Origin: Candidatus Melainabacteria bacterium
Lineage (GTDB): Bacteria > Cyanobacteriota > Vampirovibrionia > Obscuribacterales > Obscuribacteraceae
Assembly: GCA_003151275.1 (NCBI GenBank)
Contig: PLXC01000020.1
Span: 124,001-188,000 of the forward strand
DNA length: 64,000 nucleotides
Reading direction: 5' to 3'
Both the position numbers and the translations under genes were made by a program. The notes beneath the pieces were generated by a model. It was not told the origin of the DNA and did not search any database. It worked only from the letters and a program-made list of their open reading frames with translations. Each line of letters starts with the position of its first letter. Position 1 is the stretch's first letter. This document shows positions 25,550 through 33,649 of the stretch, piece by piece.

Positions 25550-27154
25550 CTATGCCGGCGCCACTATCCGCAAATCTATGGTCTGACCGTCTGTATCTTC
25601 GGGCATACCAAGATCTTTAGCCATATCCTGAATTTGCGGATAGCGTTTGACAGTATCGAGGGCGGTGGCGCGTGCGATGATCGAGTCTAGTTCAGTTGAG
25701 ATCTCTTCTCTGCTCAGCACGGGGTGAGAGCACGTAATCGGTTCAGGGTCGTGTCCTAAAAGTAAGTATACTAACGTAGCGCCCATAGCGTAAATGTCGC
25801 TCTGTGGAACAGGTCTTCCTCTGAATTGTTCAGGCGGAAGATAAGCGTGTTTGCCCACTACTGTTCCTGTTGCAGTTGATTCCGTTTGTTGGGCGACGTT
25901 GAAGTCAACCAGTTTGAGTATGCCGTCTTTTCCTAAAATGAGATTGTCCGGAGTGAAATCTCTGTGTACTACTGGTGGAGTCAAGCCGTGCAGGTACGAA
26001 AGGATCGTGCACATTTGACCAGCCAGCTCTCGAACTCGCTCTTCACTCATGCGACCTTCGCATTCAACTACTCGGCGCAGTGATAGTCCGTCAATTCTCT
26101 CCAAGACTAAATAACCACGATGATCTTCGACGAAGAATTCAATCAGGCGAACGACCCTAGGATTGTCCAGACGTTTCAGCATTGAGGCTTCGTGTTGCAT
26201 GCTCTCAAGCGCCTGTCGACGAACATTCACGTCCACATAAACAGGGAGGATAAATTCTTTCAGGACCACTTCTGACTGGTCTGTTTCGCGAGTGGATAAA
26301 TAGGCAGTTCCTTGGCCGCCGACTCCGAGCTGTCCACTAATTTTATACTTGCCGCTCATCAGCACCGCTCCTGGTGATAGCGGTGTCAGTCGTTCTCGTT
26401 TAGGCGGCGCCGATAACGCCTGCAGCCACAGTTCCGTGTAGCTGTCATCATGTGCCGGCGTGAGCACATCCATTAGCTGCGGATCACGAGGTATGTCGCT
26501 GCCCCAAAGTTCAATTGCCTTCAGTAAATTATGCCGCTCTTCGATGGTAGCAATACAGCCGAGCTTGAGCTGAATTGGATAGTTCTCGATTGCTTTATTG
26601 CCACCAAAGCCGGTAGCATCTTTAAAACGAATGATCGAATCTTGGGGAGACGTTTTGTTCGCAGGCCAGGACAGATCAATTCTCTCCAATTTGTTCCATG
26701 GCAACATCAATCCATCAGAATAATTCCAACGATGCCATTCTAGACAAACACCGGTTTTGCTCAATGAAACGTGGGTGGGATGCGATAGATACCGGAAAGC
26801 TGCTAATGCTAAAACGGCGGCAACTGCTAGAAATAGTCCCGGCAAGATATAGCCTTCCGATGAGCTTGCGCCGCCACCCAAGCTGGCAACGAGTGCTGGG
26901 CTAGTGGCTCCAGTGTTGAGAAGAAAACCTGTAATTTTGTCTAGAATTAGCCCCGGTCCACCAAAGCCGAAGAACAGCACCACCAGTCCCATTGCAAACC
27001 AAGCTTTGACACTGCTCCAAGCTGAGAATCTGTACCTTACCCACTTTTCCAAGCTGGCATAAGGTCGATAGCGAATTACTAACTCACCGTCTTTCTCCAA
27101 ATCTATTGCTACTGGTTCCTGAGTTTTGAGGTTGTCTGCCATTTTGATACTCAC
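25550..27154 (-). CDS. Membrane Ser/Thr protein kinase with N-terminal membrane domain
   Basis: A 534-residue protein with two hydrophobic spans near the N-terminus (about residues 48-70 and 100-120), a PH-like segment (about 128-230), then a Hanks-type kinase domain in the last ~265 residues. Kinase marks: the Gly loop QLGVGGQGTAYLS, VVLKEF with the ATP-binding Lys, catalytic VVHRDFTPDNLIL, HAYLPPEQF and DIYAMGATLVYLL. The DFG motif is changed to VDFNVAQQ, which may alter metal binding. The membrane part precedes the kinase, the reverse of PknB-like receptors. The GTG start overlaps the stop of the upstream kinase by four bases, and an ATG at 27142 is also possible. Confidence 0.88.
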   Translation of the reverse strand: MSIKMADNLKTQEPVAIDLEKDGELVIRYRPYASLEKWVRYRFSAWSSVKAWFAMGLVVLFFGFGGPGLILDKITGFLLNTGATSPALVASLGGGASSSEGYILPGLFLAVAAVLALAAFRYLSHPTHVSLSKTGVCLEWHRWNYSDGLMLPWNKLERIDLSWPANKTSPQDSIIRFKDATGFGGNKAIENYPIQLKLGCIATIEERHNLLKAIELWGSDIPRDPQLMDVLTPAHDDSYTELWLQALSAPPKRERLTPLSPGAVLMSGKYKISGQLGVGGQGTAYLSTRETDQSEVVLKEFILPVYVDVNVRRQALESMQHEASMLKRLDNPRVVRLIEFFVEDHRGYLVLERIDGLSLRRVVECEGRMSEERVRELAGQMCTILSYLHGLTPPVVHRDFTPDNLILGKDGILKLVDFNVAQQTESTATGTVVGKHAYLPPEQFRGRPVPQSDIYAMGATLVYLLLGHDPEPITCSHPVLSREEISTELDSIIARATALDTVKRYPQIQDMAKDLGMPEDTDGQTIDLRIVAPA

Positions 27155-28617
27155 ACAGACGGAACTACTTGTTGCTTTTCGCGAGCATGCTTGATCATAA
27201 TTTCACCGATGATTTGGACAAGATCGGTGGCTGACTTCGGTCGATCTGTTGACTCCATCTCTGTGCAGGCTGCAACTAATTCGTCCAGCTCTTCTGACAC
27301 TTGAGGAGCTAGATGTTTGGGATGGGAGGACATCAATGCTTCAGGATCTTTACCGGTAAGCAAAAAATACATCGTGCCGCCTAACGCATAAATATCACTT
27401 TCAAGATTCGCCTTTCCGCGCAATTGCTCAGGAGCTATGTACGCCTGCTTGCCAACGAGTGTACCAGTTGCCGTGCCAACAAACTCATTAGCGGCACCAA
27501 AATCGATCAGGGTAATGGTGTCATCCTCTTTGCGCACCAGATTGTCGGGAGTTAGATCGCGATGAATGATTGGAGGATCTTGTGTGTGTAAGTAACTGAC
27601 TATTGAAGCTATCTGTTTCGCCCAGTGCAGGACAATTTCCTCGGGCTGCGCGCCATTTTGTTTGACCAGCTGCCGCAAATCTTGACCACGAATGTATTCG
27701 AGCACCATGTAGCTGCGATTGTCCTCCGCAAAATGATCGTAGACCTTGGCGATGTTCGGGTGGTCCAATTTGACTAACAGTCGTGCTTCGCGCTCGAATA
27801 GCTCCGCAGCCTTGGCATGAGTGTGCTCGTCAGCATTGGCAGGAACGACTGCTTCTTTGATCACGACCAGATCTTTTTCATTTTCTTGGGCCAAATAAAT
27901 AGCGGATAAGCCACCAAACGCAAGTTGTCTCAGGATTTTGATTCGCCCATTTTGCAGTTTGCGATCTGGTTCGAGCGGCACGAAGGACGTCGCACTGAAT
28001 CTACGACTCAGCTCCTCCTCCCACATTTGCGTGTAACTGAACTCTAGTCCGCGACTTTGATTTTGCAGACCATTTTGAAAGTCAACCAATTCAGGAGTTC
28101 GTTTGCAGTTTGATCCCCACACTTCTATTGCCAGTAAAAACTGCTCGAGTTCTGTCTTCGCAACTTTGGAAACGTCAATTGTGATGTGACCGCCCGAGCG
28201 AAAGAATAGACTAAGCCAGCCACAGGCAGCCATGTCTTGGGCTAACGGTTTTGATGTGTCAAGCTGAACTTGCGCCGTGATCAAATCTGTCCAAAGTCGT
28301 TCTCGCCTGAAGCGCAGTTTGGACATCATGAATAAAGGAAAGGACAGACCTTCTTTGCTCACGACTATCCGATCATCTTCACACACTGCTGCAAGCAGAA
28401 TTGCGATCATTGGAATAGCGCCGAGAAGAATAATCGTGCCGGCGATTGGAATCGCCGCCGTGTGTACTTTATCCCAGTTGGTGACAACCATCGTCAAAAA
28501 GAGACCGAAGCAAAACGGTACGATGATTGACCACACCGGCATTAAAGCAGTCATGATCCCAAAACCAATTTTTGCCGGTAGTGTTTTGTACTTGACCGCG
28601 AGTTCCAGCTCTGCCAC
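27151..28617 (-). CDS. Membrane Ser/Thr protein kinase, first of a pair
   Basis: A 488-residue kinase with the same architecture as its neighbour. Two N-terminal hydrophobic spans (about residues 24-46 and 56-78, MPVWSIIVPFCFGLFLTMVV and the next) come first, then a PH-like region beginning DRIVVSKEGLSFP, then a complete Hanks-type kinase domain. The Gly loop is QLAFGGLSAIYLA (degenerate), the Lys is in LVVIKEA, the catalytic loop is IIHRDLTPDNLV, and DFG is intact (LIDFGAANE). APEQLRG and DIYALGGTMYFLL follow. It is co-transcribed with the second kinase. The two are probably a duplication. Substrates are unknown. Confidence 0.9.
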   Translation of the reverse strand: MAELELAVKYKTLPAKIGFGIMTALMPVWSIIVPFCFGLFLTMVVTNWDKVHTAAIPIAGTIILLGAIPMIAILLAAVCEDDRIVVSKEGLSFPLFMMSKLRFRRERLWTDLITAQVQLDTSKPLAQDMAACGWLSLFFRSGGHITIDVSKVAKTELEQFLLAIEVWGSNCKRTPELVDFQNGLQNQSRGLEFSYTQMWEEELSRRFSATSFVPLEPDRKLQNGRIKILRQLAFGGLSAIYLAQENEKDLVVIKEAVVPANADEHTHAKAAELFEREARLLVKLDHPNIAKVYDHFAEDNRSYMVLEYIRGQDLRQLVKQNGAQPEEIVLHWAKQIASIVSYLHTQDPPIIHRDLTPDNLVRKEDDTITLIDFGAANEFVGTATGTLVGKQAYIAPEQLRGKANLESDIYALGGTMYFLLTGKDPEALMSSHPKHLAPQVSEELDELVAACTEMESTDRPKSATDLVQIIGEIMIKHAREKQQVVPSV

Positions 28618-28711
28618 TGTGCGTTCCTTGGTCCCAGAAGTTTCCGGATGTTAGAAGGTACCCAATTTGTCGTACCCTGCTAAGAGCATTCTTGAACCTC
28701 TTTGACCCCCA

Positions 28712-30064
28712 CCCCTCCCTGAAGGAAGGGGATTCCGACTAGGCAAGGGCTCTTGCCGACACGGTGGGTTCTTGCTTCAACGAGATGCCCATTGGCGTCT
28801 CTCCACAAGCTATCACGGCGAGCCCCGCCGCGAGAATATTGCGAGCCGCATTGAGATCTGCATTCTCTGCGTGGCTACATTCAAGACACGAAAAATTGGC
28901 TGACTTCTTCTATTTTCTTTGCAGGTAAATCCACATTTTGAACACTTGACGCTTGTGTATTTCGCTGGGACGCAGACTAATAGTCCTGCAGCGTCTTCTA
29001 ATTTGTATTGCAATTGCCTTCGGAATTCAGACCACCCCTGATTCAGTATCGATCTGTTTAGCCCTGATTTTGCTCTCACATTATTTCCTGGATTTTCCAA
29101 TGTTCCTGATGCAGACGCGCTCATTCCTTTCACATTGAGTTCTTCGACAATCACCGTAGCGTGGTTTTTGCAAATGGAAGTCGAAGTCTTGTGTTGAAAA
29201 TCTAGCCGACTATTTCGTGCGCACCCATACAATCGTTGTATCTTTTTTACCTGTTTGCGCCAGTTTTCACTGAACTTTTGTTTGAGAGCTAATCTTCTTT
29301 GCTCTCTTGCAATCTTTCTTTCATACTTTCGGTGCTCTACTTTAGATGTATATGTTGTGCCATCAGATAAGGTGGCAAATTTTGTTACTCCTAAATCAAT
29401 TCCTACAGCTGAGCCCGTAGAATGCACCTGCCCGTCTACCTCCTGTTCTGTCTGAATACTTACAAACCAAGCGTCCCCAGACTGACTCACGGTAACCTGT
29501 TTGATGTTCCCAGCTATCTCTCTGCTCTTGCGATAGCGAACCCAACCAAGCTTCGGTAAGAATATCCGACTATTTCTCTCGTCGATTTTTATTTGCTTGG
29601 GATCAGGATAGCGAAAAGAATCTCCCCTGCCCTTTTTCTTGAAACGCGGAAACTTCGCTCGCCCAGCAAAGAAATTTGTAAATGCTTTTTCGAGGTCTTT
29701 GAGCCCTTGCTGCAGCGGATGTGTTGGTGCTTCCGCTAAAAAAGCAGTCTCTTCTGCATGACGCCATTCCGTAAGTGATCGGCAAAGACCCGCATAATTA
29801 GCTGCTCTTTCACTTCTGCCTAGGCGTTCCTTCTGGATACCCAGCGCCTTGTTGTAAACAAAACGTCTACAACCAGAGAACCGGGCCATCTTAGTTTGTT
29901 GAAGAGAATTTGCCTTCAATTGAAATTTGAATGCTCGCAACTTTTTCATCTCGTTATCACCCATCGCGAGCCGCCTAGTGACTTGCTTGTAGCATCAGTA
30001 CCGTATATATGTATGGTAGCAGGAGTTTTCCGAATTGCAATAGTTTTTTGCGGGCTTCGCCCGC
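28712..30064 (-). mobile_element. IS200/IS605-type element carrying only tnpB
   Basis: The element is defined by a tnpB gene and by hairpins on both sides. One, CCCCTCCC-TGAA-GGAAGGGG (28712-28731), lies just beyond the 3-prime end of tnpB where such elements have their right-end hairpin and guide-RNA scaffold. The other, GCGGGC-TTC-GCCCGC (30050-30064), lies 5-prime. No tnpA is present, so it is of the IS1341-like, non-autonomous kind. Exact ends cannot be fixed by eye. It sits between the kinase pair and the SDR gene. Confidence 0.6.
28739..29949 (-). pseudogene. tnpB: tnpB RNA-guided nuclease, frameshifted in the zinc ribbon
   Basis: Most of a TnpB protein is intact: N-terminal KLRAFKFQL, FPRFKKKGRGDSFRYP, the RuvC Asp in VGIDLGVTKFATLSDG, the RuvC Glu in VIVEELNVKGM, and the first zinc pair in [14 protein letters not shown] one-base slip in a short T-run, just after the Ser-Gln that follows this pair, moves the frame. 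Read in the other frame, the sequence continues as [20 protein letters not shown], restoring the second CxxC and the third RuvC Asp, and ends at TAG (28739). In the raw frame the product ends at 28813 without these residues. The start at 29949 has GGTGAT upstream. It is either a recent null mutation or an assembly error. Confidence 0.85.
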
Positions 30065-30143
30065 GGCGCTTTCCTTCCCCGCCCTTGAGCGAGGCTTGAC
30101 GCGCATTTCGGTCAGCGCTCTGGGCTGCAGTAGTTATGATTAC

Positions 30144-31022
30144 TTAACCCTCAGTGCCTTTTGTCTTGTTGGAAGAGTCGACCAAATCAGAGGGAATGCG
30201 CCTGGCCATACCGAAAACTGCTTGCGGCAGAATCGCATTAAGGCGCTCGATCGCTATTCCTGGTGCCGTTAAGATTATTTCCTGACCGCCGCCCTTTTGC
30301 AGGGCGTGAAAAATGTGTTCAGCAGCACTTTCAGAACTGATACTCAATACATGTTTCATGAGAATGCCGCTTAGGTCATTTTTTTCGGCAATCAAGGTTG
30401 GATTTTTGGACCCCATAATTGCGTTTTTAGCGAAAAATTCAGTGCGTACCCAGCCGGGACAAACGGTAATGAAGTCGATTCCCTTGCTCTGCAGTTCAGC
30501 AGCCATTCCTTCAGACATGCCTGTCAATGCGAATTTGCTTGCTGCGTAGCAAACGCTGCCAGGGAACGCCACCTTTCCTGCAACAGAAGAGATGTTCACG
30601 ACCTTGCCCATTTTGCGCTCTGTGAAGTGCGGTAGCGCCGCATAAGTTGCGTAGAGTGGGGCGAAAAAGTTGACAGCAAAAACTCTGTCCCAATCTGCAG
30701 GCGTTAGGTTTAACACTGACCCAGGTTTGGCAAGCCCAGCGTTATTAACCAGCAAATCTATAGTGCCGAACTCCGCCAGGCAGCGCTCAACGAGTGAAGC
30801 CGGCATGCCCGCGTTTGCCACGTCTCCCGCCACGATCATCGCCTGACCGCCAGCCTTTTCAACAAGCGCCTTGGTTTCTGAAAGAGCTGCTTCAGTGCGC
30901 GCATTAATGATCAGCCGGGCCTTTAACTTGCGAGCCAGCAAAACTGCAAGTGCTTGGCCAATCCCAGTTGACGCACCGGTTATCACTCCGGCAAAACCCG
31001 ATTTTAATTTTTGATTTGACAT
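30144..31022 (-). CDS. Short-chain dehydrogenase/reductase
   Basis: A 292-residue classical SDR. The Rossmann motif is GVITGASTGIGQAL (about residues 14-27), followed by LLVNNAGLAKPG, the catalytic Ser in VVNISSVAG, and the YxxxK pair in CYAASKFALTG. The C-terminal ~60 residues include a partly hydrophobic segment, as in membrane-associated SDRs. The substrate is unknown. A near-perfect 26-base GATATC-type dyad lies 18 bases before the ATG, so expression may be directly regulated there. Confidence 0.9.
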   Translation of the reverse strand: MSNQKLKSGFAGVITGASTGIGQALAVLLARKLKARLIINARTEAALSETKALVEKAGGQAMIVAGDVANAGMPASLVERCLAEFGTIDLLVNNAGLAKPGSVLNLTPADWDRVFAVNFFAPLYATYAALPHFTERKMGKVVNISSVAGKVAFPGSVCYAASKFALTGMSEGMAAELQSKGIDFITVCPGWVRTEFFAKNAIMGSKNPTLIAEKNDLSGILMKHVLSISSESAAEHIFHALQKGGGQEIILTAPGIAIERLNAILPQAVFGMARRIPSDLVDSSNKTKGTEG

Positions 31023-31040
31023 CTCTGTTCCTGAGGTTCG

Positions 31041-31066
31041 AATCTAAACCGCTATCGGTTTAGATT
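31041..31066. promoter_or_regulatory. GATATC-type dyad, copy 6 (one mismatch, longest arms)
   Basis: A 26-base inverted repeat with AATCTAAACC/GGTTTAGATT arms around GCTATC, so one base (C at 31052) breaks the central symmetry. It begins 18 bases upstream of the SDR start codon. Outer arms are longer than in other copies and remain complementary. The rest of 31067-31370 shows no gene or clear promoter. Confidence 0.65.
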
Positions 31067-31370
31067 TCGGACTCGATTATAGAGCCTTGTTGGGCGCGCA
31101 CGAGGCGCCGAAAGTGACGCGTGGGGTGGGAATCAAGGTTCGGGCAATTCAGTTAATCCTTTTGGAAATTCCAACTGCGGTCAAGATGCCATTCTAGAGA
31201 AGCATGGGCTAACCTGGGGCTGAGTTGGAAGCACTGTAGCTGCCGCAAAAGGAGTGATCAATTATGACCAAAATTACAAAATCCAATTAGTATGTAGACT
31301 TACCTCGGATAGCGGAACAAAATGGTTTAAACACGGTCGCTAGCTCAGTAGAATTTTAGAGGTCTAATTT

Positions 31371-31646
31371 ATGGAACAGGTTCACGAACTCGCCACTGCT
31401 GCAGCTAAAGCGTTGTCTGTTCACGATTATTCAGAAGCAGAAGCATTGTACCGCCGGGTGATCACGATGGTTGATAGTTCGCCGGATCCTCAAAGTCCAA
31501 ATGAATTCGACATTGCCCAGTGTTTTAACGCCCTCGCCGATTTACTCGAACGTGCAAATAAGACTGAAGAAGCAGAGGTCATGCGAGGACGAGCCCGCAA
31601 GATCACAGCCAGAGAATTAAACGAGATTGACGGATTTCCTCGATAA
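31371..31646 (+). CDS. Short TPR-like protein
   Basis: A 91-residue protein with about two TPR-like helical pairs: AAKALSVHDYSEAEALYRRV and IAQCFNALADLLERANKTEEAEVM. It resembles a fragment of the kinesin-light-chain-type TPR proteins such as the one at 23219, but it has its own start with AGAGGT eight bases upstream. It may be an independent small adaptor or a remnant. It is convergent with the membrane protein gene downstream. Confidence 0.6.
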   Translation: MEQVHELATAAAKALSVHDYSEAEALYRRVITMVDSSPDPQSPNEFDIAQCFNALADLLERANKTEEAEVMRGRARKITARELNEIDGFPR

Positions 31647-31694
31647 GCAGGCAGCTTTGCTGTCATGACCTTCAGCAAATTTTCTCTCTTCGAT

Positions 31695-33020
31695 TTAGGC
31701 TAGAATCAGCAAAGTTTCGATGCCGTATAGAGCCAGCAGCTCTGAGAATGTTGGCACATATTCTGTCGTCTGCAAAACTTCCTTGAAACTATCGAGAGGA
31801 CTTGTCGATGCCAACTCGTGGCGAATCAAAGCCAGTCTTTTCTCTCCTTCTGCTGAAGGTCGTTCTTCGAGTTTCAGCCGCCAGCCATCAATAAATATTT
31901 GGACGGGCGCCACAAACGCTAAGGTCAGGACTACGTAGATGACCAGAAAGGTCATGTGCGAATGATGAAAGCCGAAAGTTAAAATAGCAAGCGCAACACC
32001 TGTCAGCGCCAGAAAGCCGACCAGCACTACGGTGTAAGTGAACACGGTGATTAGCCTAATTAGAATTCTAAGTGCGTGTAGTCGCCAACTTTGACGTTTT
32101 AGATGTTCGATTACTTCGGCGATCTCGGAATACAGTGGTATCGAATGTAGTAGCAGCAGCGCGAATCTCAAGATGATCGCGCTGATCAGGCACATACCGA
32201 TTAGACCAAGGGCAAAAGACAAAGGGTGGATAAAAATTGGGACGAGCGCTGCAATCATTAGCACTCCGGCGATAGCGGCCGTCGAGTAGTGCCTGGCATA
32301 ACTGCGTTTTCGCATCAAAGGCACAAGCAGTCCACGAGCGCGCAAATCGTTTCTGAACTCTTCCTCGAAAGCCGCTTTATATCCGGCTGTTGAAAAGTCA
32401 GCGATTAAAGTGGCGATAGCTGACATCTTAAAATAGCGACGAATTTGGCGCGGATCTTGGAGCAGTTTCACAACGAAGTGGCGAGCCGTATGAACAACGA
32501 AATTATAGATTTTGGAAACACGACGAACATACTCAACTGGATCTTTCTTTATGTCCATCGGTAAATGCTTGTCTACCCGACTTTGCGCCCAATCAGAAAC
32601 TGTCTCTTTGGCCAGATCCCACATGCGCAATTCGTATGAAGCCAGCTGGGGAACGTTACCGTCGGACAATTTTGCTTTCAAGGCACGCTGAACAAGGTCT
32701 GCTCCAAGCACCAGCATGGCATGAGAGATATCGCCGTTAGTGCTCAGATAGGCGATCTCGGCCGGGCGAAGCCTCTCGTCATTTATTACGAGTTGGTTGG
32801 CATCGGCCAAGCGAGAGCGAATGAGATTGCGATTTAGCCCGGCTCTGGCGAAGAGCAAAGTTGCAGCGGTAACAAGGACCGCTGCAAAAAATGGTGCTAG
32901 ATGCGTAAATTCTTCCAGCTGCTTTGACTTTTCTAGTTCTAACCGGCTTTTGTCATCGGCATGTTTGCAGCCGTTAGCGCCATTCTTCTCTTGTTTGCCG
33001 CTTTCCTGATGGCGTCGCAC
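31695..33020 (-). CDS. Multi-span membrane protein of unknown function
   Basis: A 441-residue protein with one span near the N-terminus (about residues 40-58, LAPFFAAVLVTAATLLFARAG), a long soluble stretch, and four further hydrophobic segments between about 245 and 375. The LRPAEIAYLSTNGDISHAML stretch is like that seen in TIGR04222-type membrane proteins, though I only note a resemblance. The start overlaps the upstream receiver-domain gene by 82 bases, with AAGGAT six bases before the ATG, so translation is likely coupled. Function unknown. Confidence 0.65.
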   Translation of the reverse strand: MRRHQESGKQEKNGANGCKHADDKSRLELEKSKQLEEFTHLAPFFAAVLVTAATLLFARAGLNRNLIRSRLADANQLVINDERLRPAEIAYLSTNGDISHAMLVLGADLVQRALKAKLSDGNVPQLASYELRMWDLAKETVSDWAQSRVDKHLPMDIKKDPVEYVRRVSKIYNFVVHTARHFVVKLLQDPRQIRRYFKMSAIATLIADFSTAGYKAAFEEEFRNDLRARGLLVPLMRKRSYARHYSTAAIAGVLMIAALVPIFIHPLSFALGLIGMCLISAIILRFALLLLHSIPLYSEIAEVIEHLKRQSWRLHALRILIRLITVFTYTVVLVGFLALTGVALAILTFGFHHSHMTFLVIYVVLTLAFVAPVQIFIDGWRLKLEERPSAEGEKRLALIRHELASTSPLDSFKEVLQTTEYVPTFSELLALYGIETLLILA

Positions 33021-33355
33021 AAATCCTTAACGGCTGTTAAAGGACCGATGCTGCCGTCGGACTCCATAGCAAGCGCATGATCGTTGTGTTGTTCGCTCGG
33101 TGATTTCAAGAGAATCGCTGGCGATGAAGCGGATCCTCTGATCGCGCGAACCACAGGAAGGTTTTCGGTAACGCCTTTCTTGATATCGAGAAGTACTACG
33201 TCAGGATTCAATTGATTGATGCGATCAACTAGATGAGCTCCATTGCTCGATGTGCCGGACACTTCAAATTCAGGAAACTGCTCAAGCCATAACATCAGTG
33301 ACACCAGGCTGGCACAGTCGTAATCTGCTATGAATATTTTCGTGCGGGCGTTCAC
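32939..33355 (-). CDS. Stand-alone response-regulator receiver-like protein
   Basis: A 138-residue CheY-like fold: KIFIADYDCASLVSLMLWL with the acidic pocket (D of ADYD), PDVVLLDIKKG with the phosphoacceptor Asp, and ILLKSPSEQ where the conserved Ser/Thr and Lys region falls in altered order. No output domain follows. The GTG start at 33355 is preferred because GGAG lies seven bases upstream and the receiver fold begins at once; an ATG at 33421 adds a basic tail. No histidine kinase is near, so its partner is unknown. Confidence 0.75.
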   Translation of the reverse strand: MNARTKIFIADYDCASLVSLMLWLEQFPEFEVSGTSSNGAHLVDRINQLNPDVVLLDIKKGVTENLPVVRAIRGSASSPAILLKSPSEQHNDHALAMESDGSIGPLTAVKDLCDAIRKAANKRRMALTAANMPMTKAG

Positions 33356-33501
33356 TTTTTTTCTCCGACATGTGAGCTGATGAATTTTAAGAGTGCTTCG
33401 AGATTGATTTTGTTTCTTCAATCTAGAGGAAAGATAGTTAATGCGTGTCAGTGTGAATTGGCTCTGGTTGTAGGTTGCATAGAACCTAAAGACAACCTTA
33501 A

Positions 33502-33571
33502 CGATCGATATAAGTGTATACCCTTAGCTAGCTAAAGAGAACATCTATATATTCGGATCGAATATCGATCG
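33502..33571. promoter_or_regulatory. Spaced inverted repeat and palindrome before the receiver gene
   Basis: CGATCGATAT (33502-33511) is the exact complement of ATATCGATCG (33562-33571), 50 bases apart. Between them is the perfect palindrome TTAGCTAGCTAA (33524-33535). The region is AT-rich and lies in the 294-base gap between nadB and the receiver gene. It could be the control region of the receiver-membrane protein pair. Confidence 0.45.
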
Positions 33572-33649
33572 CTAGACACTTCAGATGCACCACACATGAT
33601 GCTTTTGCCTTATTGTCAAGGTGGCTTGTGGAACAAAACTTAATCCCAT

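Noticed and set aside
30050..30064. GCGGGC-TTC-GCCCGC hairpin as a terminator
   Set aside because: No T-run follows on either strand. Its place upstream of tnpB fits a transposon-end hairpin better.
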